Positions 21,456 to 31,843 of a stretch of 64,000 bases of DNA are shown piece by piece (within the stretch, counting starts at the first letter, position 1; every line of letters begins with the position of its first letter). The DNA comes from Dendrolimus kikuchii (taxonomy: Eukaryota > Arthropoda > Insecta > Lepidoptera > Lasiocampidae). The notes beneath the pieces are model-generated. The model saw nothing but the letters and a program-made list of their open reading frames with translations, was not told the origin of the DNA and made no database searches. The DNA lies in contig JAHHIN020000030.1 in NCBI GenBank assembly GCA_019925095.2, forward strand, positions 5,687,001 through 5,751,000. The letters are read 5' to 3'. Both the position numbers and the translations under genes were made by a program.

Positions 21456-21973
21456 GGCTTCTACCGAAAGCCCTGTCGGAGACCCGCTACAGTTCTTTAT
21501 AAACATCTTGTATCAACACCTAGCTAATAGGTATATATGTAGAGTAGTATTAATCTCTCCCCCCCCCCTTTTTTTTTATAGAGTACTATATTGTATATTT
21601 ACAAAAAATATTATATACAATGTCTCTGAAAACAGTAATTATGGTTCTTTAAGCAATTTTTATCTTTCAAGATAATGATAGAAATGTATAATCTTGTACT
21701 CATTCTCTATCTAGGCTTTTTGACCTTTCAGATACTGTTATAAAATGTTTAACATGTGGTACAGGACAAAACAATAATTTCGGTGTTTCCGTAACATCTA
21801 GCTAGACTGCTTATTATTTTATTTATAATCTTGTTATTAAACAAAGTTGTGGCTACCAGCCAATTGTTTTGATTGTCTGGGGATGCCCTGGTGTCAACAG
21901 ATCATAGATTCTACAGCCTGAGGCAAGTAATAGTAGTGACTATCCAGCTACTAATATGAAATTATATATACTT

Positions 21974-22047
<74 letters not shown>

Positions 22048-22621
22048 ATTTATTTATTTTAATTTTGTCAAATAGAAATGCTAATATTCTAGACAAATAG
22101 CATTTTAAATTTCTGGTTTAACAAGTGAAATGGTCTTAAGTATTTGATGATCATTTTACATCTCTGATAATGTTATTATATGATAGATAGAAAACACTTT
22201 AATTTACACCATTTCAAAAAACTTAAGAACTAGTAATATATGTTAGTCTTTTAAAATTTATTTTTGGCAATGTCTATTGTAGATATATAATAATTGTAGT
22301 GGTAAGTATTATTAAGTAGGTGTCTGCCAACTACTTTGATAAGTCTTGCCATTTGTGATTCAGTAAGAGACTTGATCATTCAAACTCAAAAAGGGGCAAT
22401 CTGTCTGTCTGTCCGTCTACTGAGATCTTCCTCCTGTCTTAAATGAGAATTGTTAATAATCTTTGCTTTCAAGTTTGGCCTCCGAAAGCCCTTGGTCTAT
22501 TCTGGTATTAATAAAAGGAAATTTACTTTAACCTGGTTCAAGTAAGACAGTATTCTATTAGGCTGGGTGGGGAAAATTGCCAAGCCCAGCCGAAAGTCTC
22601 ATTTCTACCGAATACATTGTA

Positions 22622-22858
22622 GAAAAATGAGCACACCTGTCTGGGGCCACTCATCACATACTTTGATGAAAATAAGTCCATGCCTTGGATGCTCCAAATT
22701 TTGAACATAGCCTCCATGGCCTGGAGCAGACGAAGCCACTTCAGAACTTTAGAACCATTCGAATCTGGGTTATTGTTCAGTTTAGCTTCCCCGAGAGCTA
22801 GGTGGCAGAGAAAGAGAGTTATGCTCCATTGTTCTGTGAGATTCGACAATCTGGTAAG
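22622..22858 (-). other. Exon-like ORF of uncertain status
   Basis: The - strand frame reads LSNLTEQWSITLFLCHLALG and, after an Asn-rich stretch, KVLKWLRLLQAMEAMFKIWS up to SGPRQ followed by GTGTGC. The composition is protein-like, and AG/GT dinucleotides bracket it. However, the preceding candidate exon (about 23455-23578, LILRLQKLLRMLDTTMAYKL) ends in a phase that does not fit, and a good + strand donor (CTG|GTAAGC) overlaps one edge. It may be a relic of a captured gene or chance. Confidence 0.2.
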
Positions 22859-25730
22859 CATCTTTATTTATTTACTTTTTTAGGTCAAGGGATTATGTCC
22901 TTTTCTCACCATGTATTACAATATGCACCTCTTTGAGTCGTACACTGACTATTTATTGTTACAAACATAGTATACATCTCTTTCGTCTTTGAACTCCAAG
23001 GCATTGATAACAGGCCCACTTTACAATCAGTGAGCAAAATCTTGTTTAGCTGAGCACCTCAACCTGAATTTGAGGTCACAAGACTGAATAATACACCTAT
23101 TTGAACACTGGTTCTGAGCCCTGCTCTCCTTTGATCAACTTTATTTCAGGTTTTGCTAAACAGTAGGGTTAGATATTCCCTCTTGGCCTGTTCTGTTTGA
23201 ATAATTTTAGTAACATTTGCATACAGTGGTTGTGAAGTCAATTCTTTAAAATTGCATAGTATGCAAAATCTCAATTTAGTCATAACCCCATTAGGAGTAG
23301 TAATATGTTTATTCCACATGTTTGAAATCAGAAATGTTATTTTTGTTATGGTTTTTATGACAATTTCACTTTGTCTTGCCTGGTGTCCCAGACAGTTATA
23401 ACAATAGGAAAGACCTTAGACATTGGAGCAAATAATTTGATCACACCTGGGATTTAATGCTCACATGATGGCGATTGTAAGATAGGCTTTTTGATAACTT
23501 ATATGCCATTGTCGTATCCAACATTCTCAAGAGTTTCTGCAACCTGAGAATCAAGGACCTTCCATCCTGACTGATTCTAGAGTAACTGGATATGGTGTTT
23601 ATAGGATTTCTGCAATCCAATTTGCTATAATAGCAAATATTTTTGTGCCAAATGTTAAGCCACAAAACAAGAGCAATAAAGAGGGGAGTTTCCAGTCTTT
23701 AAACATCAATTGAGATACCTTTTATCATCTTACAGAATGTCACAGTCTCATAGCATAGACACTTATGATATTATAAGTTTGTATAAATAAGGTTTAAAAT
23801 TAGTATACAAATAGACCACTACTTTGCTGTCTTAAGATTAATCAAACTATCTTTTGTGTTATTGTAATAGTAAGATGATAAGCTGTTATCTTAACCCCTG
23901 CTCTTTTATATATAATTAATATAATTACTTATTGTAATGTGTAACTAAACGTTTGCTGGAAATCTTCTTCTATTTTTTATTATTTTTTTCTATAAACCAC
24001 TCGGAGGAATGTCCGGATGAGGTTTAGCAATTGGTAAGTGAAAATATGCCTGTTGAACGTCTGTTGTCACTAACCAATATGTCTTAACTTTAATTAATCT
24101 CTTTATTTGTAATATAAAATGTTTTACAATATATTACCTACGAATTGAGACCTCTGAGGTCCAAGAGGGCAGAAATCAACATCTGACTTCTTTGCCAAAA
24201 AAAAAATCTGAATGCAGCTCTTTGGATGGAGTCTGTTATATTCACTACTTTTAATAGGTGAACTATCTCTTTTCTCATTATGTGTATTGTGTAGTTTAAA
24301 CAGTTTACACTAAGATTTATAGGCTTGGCTGTATAATTACTAAGGCTTAGATTACTTGTCTAAGACATTAGATGTGTTACTTTTTAACTTAAAGTAGCTA
24401 CTTGTTTTTAAACTTTAATCACCCTTGTAAGCCATTCAATGATGCTTTAGTAAGTTGTACAACATCAGGACAAAAATATAGTCTTGACTACAAATAATTT
24501 GTAATGTAGTCTCTAATATTTAATTATGGGACATTGGTCCCACTGACTTATTAATCCTGTCAATGAGTAATGTAAAAATTACTAGGCTTTGGTGAAAATC
24601 AGTTTAGGTGCCTCCTGTGAGGACTTAACATACAAGCCCTCGTTTACGAGACCACTGTTCAGGTGGGTTATAGTCACATGGCACACCTATGCACCATGAA
24701 CAGATCCGAACCTTTTTAATATAGGTTAGACGGCTATAACCACCCAAAGTTATCTTTGTATCTCAAATAATAAATAAATGTGCCGTCTATCTATACCGCA
24801 CCCCAGTGTTTTATCACTGAATTAAAGAAGCTGTTCAACTTCAGCCAGCAGCAGCTGGATGTTTATCCAGCTATAGCCTTTGTTCAGAAATTGTCATTGT
24901 TCTAGAATATTATAAAAAACAAATTTGTCCACAATGGTTCTGCACCGATAAGTGGCCTTCTTTTACATTGAAATGACAAATGTTGTCTTAGTACAACACT
25001 ATTAGCAAGACAAGTTTGTGATAAATGTCCTTTCAATCATATTAATCAAAAATCAATTTAATTTTTAACACTAACTCTCGGTTAGTTTAAGTAAACAACC
25101 GGTTTACTAACCTCGGTGTTTTATTTCCCCCACTGAAATTTTCAGTTAGGTGTTAAAACAAGTTCAATCATGTTTGAAAACTCGTAATTGTACTTACATC
25201 TCATGTTCAGTGGAATAAGGCAAAATACTTCCAACTTCGTCCGAGCTTGAGAAACGAAGATAATTTATCGTAATTGGTTTCACTCGAAACACTAGTAATA
25301 ACAGAAATCACCAAAGGCTTAAAGATTTCGAATGTTGCACATTCCACTCGAACACTTGCTTGTCGTAGTTTGTACTTATTATAACACAATTAAAAGACGA
25401 ATGGTAAGTGTTATAATGAAGTACTATATTATTTTCTTGGCACTGTGTTGTCAACACTTCAAAATTCTATTAATATTGAATAGTTTTAACACTTTGAAAT
25501 AATTTACAAATTTTGCAATGTTTTACCGGCAACATTTTACAATGCATATGAATTGACAGCTATCTCAAATCTGTCACATCAAGGAAAGAGATGTCATGCT
25601 GGTGAGTAAAAGAGAAAGGTATAAAATCATGATGAAATTGGTGAGTAATTATACTATAGATATTAAATAGTGGCGGGTTATTACATGCTTTCTTCTAACA
25701 ACACTGTGTGTCGACAGAGACACATAATAT

Positions 25731-26164
25731 TAGAATTTAGAAATGCTGCATTAACCGCCGATCTAAAGCCTAAATACCCAATGTTGCCAGGTTGATAATA
25801 GTGAAATTACTAAAATTTGTAATTCTTGTAGGTACACACGTGTGTGTAGGAAAGTAACTCCCAACATATTGACTTAAAAAAGACCTTATCGAACATCGCC
25901 ATGATTTTAAATTGAAAACTTCGGTAGATACTTCTAGGATGGGGAAAATGCACTGAATTAAACATTTAAATAGTACCACAGATTAATATGATTATTTTCT
26001 TTTTATAGGCAAAGGAATTAATGTAAAGTTGTCCCCAATGACGTCATCGGATAATTTGTTTAAAAATTGAATTAAAAAAAAACTAACTCTTAAAACACAA
26101 AAATATTCAAATTAGTATCTTAAAATACCCTATTTTACATAATAAAAATATAAAATCAGAGTGT
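25731..26164 (+). mobile_element. Mariner-like element copy 1, right part
   Basis: Continues the element after the nested segment. It matches the complement of 38900-39105 and 39655-39892, including AATGACGTCATCGGATAATT and GGTACACACGTGTGTG. The terminal AACAATCCCC is eroded to AACAACC at 26164-26170, where a CCGAATT-rich repeat begins. Copy 2 has about 540 bp here (39110-39650) that copy 1 lacks. Confidence 0.72.
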
Positions 26165-26244
26165 AATTTTTTTTGAACAACCGAATTTGGTTTGAACCGA
26201 ATACGAACTTTGGCCGAACATTCGGGTAAACAAAAGATTCGGCC

Positions 26245-26494
26245 TGTTGCAGTCTCGTGCTTGTAAAACCTATTTTGTTCATAGAATAGTGTTTTTGAAT
26301 GTGATATTTTTTTATGTCAGTTTTGGTTTGTTTTTTTGTCGTGTGAAAAATATTGACGGAAATACGTGAATTAATTTTAATTGTGTTTATTACGTTGAAA
26401 TAACAGTAAATTAACACAAAAAGAGAGTATTTATTTATTAAAACCACGGGATTTATCCTCACCGACTACAACAGAATGGCGACCGTGACAGGAC
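26245..26494 (+). mobile_element. LTR and tRNA-Arg primer-binding-site remnant
   Basis: 26245-26473 starts TGTTGCAGTCTCG and ends CCGACTACAACA, so it has TGTTG...CAACA termini as an LTR should. Three bases later, 26477-26494 reads TGGCGACCGTGACAGGAC, the exact complement expected for the 3' end of an insect tRNA-Arg (CCA end included). LTR plus primer site at the correct spacing is strong evidence for the 5' end of an LTR retrotransposon. No gag or pol follows, and the second LTR was not found. Confidence 0.6.
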
Positions 26495-26819
26495 GGCCGA
26501 TCTTCGGTTTGATCTCGCCACACTTTCTTAAGCGCGACACGTCGTGACTTGATAACGCCGTAAATTTTAAGTATGTGGATAAAATAATCGATTTTTAGTC
26601 TTTTGATTGAAAAAATCACCATTTCATAATTCTAAATTCATAGTGTTTATTTTGTAAAAGTGATTTCAATCAAAATTAAAGTTGTAATTGCTGATGTATT
26701 GCTGATTATTGATTGATGATGATTATTATTGATGATTGCTGATGATAGACGTGTTTTAAAAAAAAAACAAGTTAGCGGTTGCACTACTTATTGATGTTTC
26801 TTAAAGTTTATTTTATTTT

Positions 26820-27112
26820 TGTTTTAATTTGAAGTCTATTTCATTAGGCAAAGACTCGATCAAGAACGAATTTTTTTTATCACATTGCCCGTTAAGGTTT
26901 ACATGTTCCTAACTAAAATAAATGACCATGAGTATATAGATGCCAATTTTTATATTACGGTTATGAAGATATGATTTCTATTAACTTCAGGCAAAATATG
27001 CACTATTTTAGTAGGTTTTTTAATTTTTTCTTGCACCGAATGTTCGGCATTTAAACCGAATTTCGGCCGAATGCCGAAGTATTCGGTTAAACCGAATTTC
27101 GGCCCATCCCTA
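26820..27112 (+). repeat. CCGAATTTCGG-rich terminal repeat, copy 1
   Basis: A roughly 290-bp stretch ending in AAACCGAATTTCGG + CCCATCCCT at 27112. Its reverse copy starts AGGGATGGGCCG at 30148 and runs to about 30450 (TCATGGTCATTTATTTTAG, AACTAAAATAAATGACCATG). (C)AGGGATGGGC-type termini are common in hAT elements; the class is inferred. Similar CCGAAT motifs already begin at 26166. Confidence 0.5.
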
Positions 27113-27590
27113 TTAATAAAGTAAACAGGTTATTTTTGTTATCACCACCACCACCACCACAAGCAGCAGTTTTTTTTTTAATTTCTTTTGGTTTCGTTTT
27201 ATAGCCTTGTTTAAGAGTTAGTAATGTAAACAGGTTATTTATGTAACCGACTTCAAAATAGAGGAAATTCTCGATTTGACTGTTTCTTTTTAAGTTTGTT
27301 ACAGATATAATATTACCTTCGAGACATAATTAGATTTGTGATAGTATTTGTATATTTACAGGAATTCTAGACTACAAATTTAAATTACCTTGTACAATCA
27401 GCAAAAAGAGGTTCGTTACATTTTGAAGAAGGAAATATATTTATAATCAAAAGTCAAATAAATAAACAAACGTGTGCGTCTCGGCACGCCCGACAGAAGT
27501 GGTAACTTAAAATATTTAATATAGAAACTGTTTAACCTGAGAAAAGCTTAGGTTATTACTTAAATTTTATGTATATAGCGCGTGGGTTAC
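27113..27590. other. Spacer with ACC-rich tandem unit, no gene
   Basis: 27113-27245 repeats the GTAAACAGGTTATTTTTGTT + (ACC)n unit seen at 16955-17117. The remainder to 27590 is AT-rich, with no ORF or motif that I can support. Confidence 0.5.
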
Positions 27591-30094
27591 ACAGAGAGAG
27601 GAGGAACCTGCCTACCGCTGCCGTATGTATGAGAGAAAGAGAAGCCAGACAGACTGGCGCCGTAATGCGTTACGTAACGAAGCGGTTTACCCTCCTATAA
27701 GAAGTTATCACTTCAATTAGAGAGAGGAGGAGCCTGCCTACCGCTGCCGTATGCGTGAGAGAAAGGGAAGCCAGACAGACTGGCGCCGTAACGCGTTACG
27801 TAACGAAGCAGTTTACCCTCCCATAAGAAGTTATCATTTCAATTAGAGAGAGGAAGAGCCTGCCTACCGCTGCCGTATGCGTGAGAGAAAGGGAAGCCAG
27901 ACAGACTGGCGCCGTAACGAAGCGGTTTACCCTTCCATAAGAAGTTATCATTTTAATTAGAGAGAGGAGGAACCTGCCTACCGCTGCCGTATGCGTGAGA
28001 GAAAGGGAAGCCAGACAGACTGGCGCCGTAACGAAGCGGTTTACCCTTCCATAAGAAGTTATCACTTTAATTAGAGAGAGGAGGAACCTGCCTACCGCTG
28101 CCGTATGCGTGAGAGAAAGGGAAGCCAGACAGACTGGCGCCGTAACGAAGCGGTTTACCCTTCCATAAGAAGTTATCACTTTAATTAGAGAGAGGAGGAA
28201 CCTGCCTACCGCTGCCGTATGCCTGAGAGAAAGGGAAGCCAGACAGACTGGCGCCGTAACAAAGCGGTTTACCCTTCCATAAGAAGTTATCATTTTAATT
28301 AGAGAGAGGAGGAACCTACCTACCGCTGCCGTATGCGTGAGAGAAAGGGAAGCCAGATAGACTGGCGCCGTAACGAAGCGGTTTACCCTTCCATAAGAAG
28401 TTATCACTTTAATTAGAGAGAGGAGGAACCTGCCTACCGCTGCCGTATGCCTGAGAGAAAGGGAAGCCAGACAGACTGGCGCCGTAACAAAGCGGTTTAC
28501 CCTTCCATAAGAAGTTATCATTTTAATTAGAGAGAGGAGGAACCTGCCTACCGCTGCCGTATGCGTGAGAGAAAGGGAAGCCAGACAGACTGGCGCCGTA
28601 ACGAAGCGGTTTACCCTTCCATAAGAAGTTATCACTTTAATTAGAGAGAGGAGGAACCTGCCTACCGCTGCCGTATGCCTGAGAGAAAGGGAAGCCAGAC
28701 AGACTGGCGCCGTAACAAAGCGGTTTACCCTTCCATAAGAAGTTATCATTTTAATTAGAGAGAGGAGGAACCTGCCTACCGCTGCCGTATGCGTGAGAGA
28801 AAGGGAAGCCAGACAGACTGGCGCCGTAACGCGTTGCGTAACGAAGCGGTTTACCCTCCCATAAGAAGTTATTACTTCAATTAGAGAGAGAGGAGGAGCC
28901 TGCCTACCGCTGCCGTATGCGTGAGAGAAAGGGAAGCCAGACAGACTGGCGCCGTAACGAAGCGGTTTACCCTTCCATAAGAAGTTATCACTTTAATTAG
29001 AGAGAGGAGGAGCCTGCCTACCGCTGCCGTATGCGTGAGAGAAAGGGAAGCCAGACAGACTGGCGCCGTAACGAAGCGGTTTACCCTTCCATAAGAAGTT
29101 ATCACTTTAATTAGAGAGAGGAGGAACCTGCCTACCGCTGCCGTATGCGTGAGAGAAAGTTAAGCCAGAAAGACTGGCGCCGTAACGCGTTACGTAACGA
29201 AACAGTTTACCCTCCCATAAGAAGTTATCACTTCAATTAGAGAGAGGAGGAGCCTGCCTACCGCTGCCGTATGCGTGAGAGAAAGGGAAGCCACAGACTG
29301 GCGCCGTAACGCGTTACGTAACGAAGCGGTTTACCCTCCCATAAGAAGTTATCATTTCAATTAGAGAGAGAGGAGGAGCCTGCCTACCGCTGCCGTATGC
29401 GTGAGAGAAAGGGAAGCCAGACAGACTGGCGCCGTAACGAAGCGGTTTACCCTTCCATAAGAAGTTATCACTTTAATTAGAGAGAGGAGGAACCTGCCTA
29501 CCGCTGCCGTATGCGTGAGAGAAAGTTAAGCCAGACAGACTGGCGCCGTAACGCGTTACGTAACGAAACAGTTTACCCTCCCATAAGAAGTTATCACTTC
29601 AATTAGAGAGAGGAGGAGCCTGCCTACCGCTGCCGTATGCGTGAGAGAAAGGGAAGCCACAGACTGGCGCCGTAACGCGTTACGTAACGAAGCGGTTTAC
29701 CCTCCCATAAGAAGTTATCACTTCAATTAGAGAGAGGAGGAGCCTGCCTACCGCTGCCGTATGCTTGAGAGAAAGGGAAGCCACAGACTGGCGCCGTAAC
29801 GCGTTACGTAACGAAGCGGTTTACCCTCCCATAAGAAGTTATCATTTCAATTAGAGAGAGAGGAGGAGCCTGCCTACCGCTGCCGTATGCGTGAGAGAAA
29901 GGGAAGCCAGACAGACTGGCGCCGTAACGAAGCGGTTTACCCTCCCATAAGAAGTTATCATTTCAATTAGAGAGAGGAAGAGCCTGCCTACCGCTGCCGT
30001 ATGCGTGAGAGAAAGTTAAGCCAGATAGACTGGCGCCGTAACGCGTTACGTAACGAAGCGGTTTACCCTCCCATAAGAAGTTATCACTTCAATA
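27591..30094. repeat. Minisatellite, 21 units of 114 or about 126 bp
   Basis: Each unit contains AGAGAGAGGAGGA(A/G)CCTGCC, TACCGCTGCCGTATGCGTGA, GAAAGGGAAGCCAGACAGAC, TGGCGCCGTAACG, GAAGCGGTTTACCC and ATAAGAAGTTATCA. Long units carry an extra 12 bp (CGTTACGTAACG type) after GCCGTAACG; short ones lack it. Short units of 114 bp are a multiple of three and create a false 317-codon ORF on the - strand. Between about 28080 and 28750 two unit types alternate (GCGTGAG/CGAAGCGG and GCCTGAG/CAAAGCGG). Confidence 0.96.
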
Positions 30095-30146
30095 ATTATT
30101 TAAATTGCTTTGAGGTTTGACTATTTGGTTTTAGTTTGATAATTAA

Positions 30147-30450
30147 TAGGGATGGGCCGTAATTCGTTTTACATTCGGTTTAACCGAATTTCGGCAGCTT
30201 GAGCAGAACTTAGGCATTCGGCCGAAATTCGGTTTAAATGCCGAACATTCGATGCAAGAAAAAAGTAAAATAACTACTTGTACTATTTTGACTGAAGTTA
30301 ATAGAAATCATATCTATCATAACCATAATATAAAAAATGGCATCTATATACACTCATGGTCATTTATTTTAGTTAGGAATATGTAAATCTTAACGTGCAA
30401 TGTGATAAAAAATAAATAAAATTAGTTCTTGATTGAGACTTTGCCTAATT
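30147..30450 (-). repeat. CCGAATTTCGG-rich terminal repeat, copy 2
   Basis: Reverse-oriented partner of 26820-27112, so the minisatellite and its spacers are bracketed by inverted copies about 3 kb apart. It begins TAGGGATGGGCCG after AATTAA. Confidence 0.5.
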
Positions 30451-30504
30451 AAATACTGATAGCAGATCGGTACTACAAGCCCTTAGTAGCAGGGTTATTT
30501 ATTC

Positions 30505-31170
30505 AAATTTAATATACGAATGCCACTCGGCTCTAAATGAGGCGGCAGGTAAGAACAATACCTTGGACCTTCAATGGATCAAGGGACACAGTGGTGCCCG
30601 AGGTAATGATGCGGCAGATCAACTGGCAAGGAGAGGTTCCGAAACCCAACCAGTTGGACCGGAACCTTTCCTGCCTTTGCCACACAGTTGGTTTAGAAAT
30701 TACATAAATCAAAGGACAAGGGCACTCCATCAACAGCTTTGGGACAAACTGGAGGATTGCAGGCAAGCCAAGTTGGCAATGTGTCGAGTAGACCTGCGTT
30801 TCTCCAGGAATATCTTAAAGCTTAGCCGGTCCGGGCTGAGACTGGTTATTAGTGCAGCCACTGGACATGGCAATTTTAACAGACATCTTTTCAATATAGG
30901 TGTCACCGACAGCCCCTGTGCAGAGTATGCCTGGAGGCAGAAAAAACAAAAACGTCCTGCTTGAATGTGGAAAGGTGGCCCGAATACAGGGCGAAGTATC
31001 TGGACGCCCCAGGTAGCCTCCGAGAAGTCTTCAGCAACGTTAAGAAGCTAGTGGACTTCCTGGAGGAGCTGGGCTGGATGGAGTAAACCCTCATCCACCC
31101 TCGCACTCAAAATAGGCGCTTTGTCGTCGAGTTGCGGAAACCGCCCGCTCGCAGAAGAAGAAAAGAAGTG
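30505..31170 (+). pseudogene. Non-LTR retrotransposon 3' end with RNase H
   Basis: Reads LQWIKGHSGARGNDAADQLA, the C-terminal part of a retroelement RNase H domain, then LWDKLEDCRQAKLAMC, LVISAATGHGNFNRHLFNIG and VTDSPC. This order (RNase H, then a C-terminal Cys/His region) fits the I superclade of LINEs. After 30960 the coding trace continues in other frames (LECGKVARIQGEVSG). The 5' part is missing, so this is a dead, 5'-truncated copy; its tail (CGAGTTGCGGAAACCGCC) ends near 31170. Confidence 0.75.
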
Positions 31171-31249
31171 TCCCAAATATTTAAATTGACTTACGTATTT
31201 GAGCTCAGTCCAGTTTTATCTAACTTAGAATTACGGCATTCGTGGTATT

Positions 31250-31745
31250 GCTTATGATTGGTTTGCAAGTTATATTAATGGTAGGTCTCAATGTACGGAA
31301 ATGAACAGTACGGTCAATTTCTTTTTTATTGCAGTAATTCAGCAGACAGGCTAACGGCCCACTGATGGAAAGCGATTATTATCGCCTATGGACATTTGCA
31401 GCACCAAAGGTGCTACAAATGCGCTGCTGCCCTCTTAAGGGAGACTGGAACCTGATGATATGATGGTCAATGATAGAACAGTCTCATATCGATCTGAATT
31501 CAGGGATAACTGCTATGAAATGCCGCAAGGCAGTATACTTGGCCCCATGCTATTTCTGCTCTACATAAACGACTTACCAAAGTGCTAAACATGACATAAT
31601 CTTATATGCAAATGACGCAACAGCTTTTGTTAAATTAATTAATACAAACACTGGAAAAAGAAATTAATGTAATTATAGGACATGTAATTGATTGGTTAAA
31701 AGAAAATAATTTAAAAGTAAATATAAACCTTTCATTTAACGTGGA
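31250..31745 (+). pseudogene. LINE reverse-transcriptase fragment split by a SINE
   Basis: Before the SINE: DWFASYINGRSQCTEMNSTV. After it: [20 protein letters not shown], then [15 protein letters not shown]. These are consecutive parts of a Jockey/CR1-type RT, ending with the PQGSILGP block. The catalytic YADD position is altered (YAND), and frameshifts follow. 31746-31843 shows no gene. Confidence 0.7.
31332..31455 (-). repeat. SINE-like repeat copy 7
   Basis: Reverse copy (ATTCAGCAGACAGGC, GATGGAAAGCG, CGCCTATGGACATTTGC, GAGACTGGAACCTGAT) inserted in the RT relic. Confidence 0.7.
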
Positions 31746-31843
31746 TGACATTCACTTGGCTGCTCTGTTTAGACAGAGTTAGTTAGTTAGAGTTCATACA
31801 TAGTTTCTAAACACCTTTGCACTACCAAATATGAATATTCTCA

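Larger units (their letters stand above)
19823..25729. mobile_element. Unclassified 5.9-kb TIR-bounded segment
   Basis: It interrupts mariner copy 1. The termini are inverted repeats of at least 35 bp (left from 19827 TATGTGTCTCTGTCGACAC, right the complement ending at 25726), with ATAT on both sides; the uninterrupted mariner copy has ATAT once at this site. The interior holds a minisatellite (20895-21250), a (TA)n tract (about 21985-22040) and weak ORFs only. No DDE, RT or helicase motif was recognised on either strand. 21456-25540 contains no gene that I can support. A 4-bp duplication is known for superfamilies such as Sola and Ginger, but the assignment is open. Confidence 0.55.

Noticed and set aside
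23441..23665. Coding exon LILRLQKLLRMLDTTMAYKL on -
   Set aside because: Bracketed by AG/GT but its exit phase does not fit the next candidate exon, and I recognise no family.
25207..25389. Small - strand ORF with a good downstream GTAAGT
   Set aside because: The strong donor lies in another frame that has no start; likely chance or untranslated sequence.
27796..28749. A 317-codon repetitive ORF on the - strand
   Set aside because: It follows the minisatellite only because 114 bp is a multiple of three. It breaks wherever the 12-bp block or AG slippage occurs, and it has no start context or domain.
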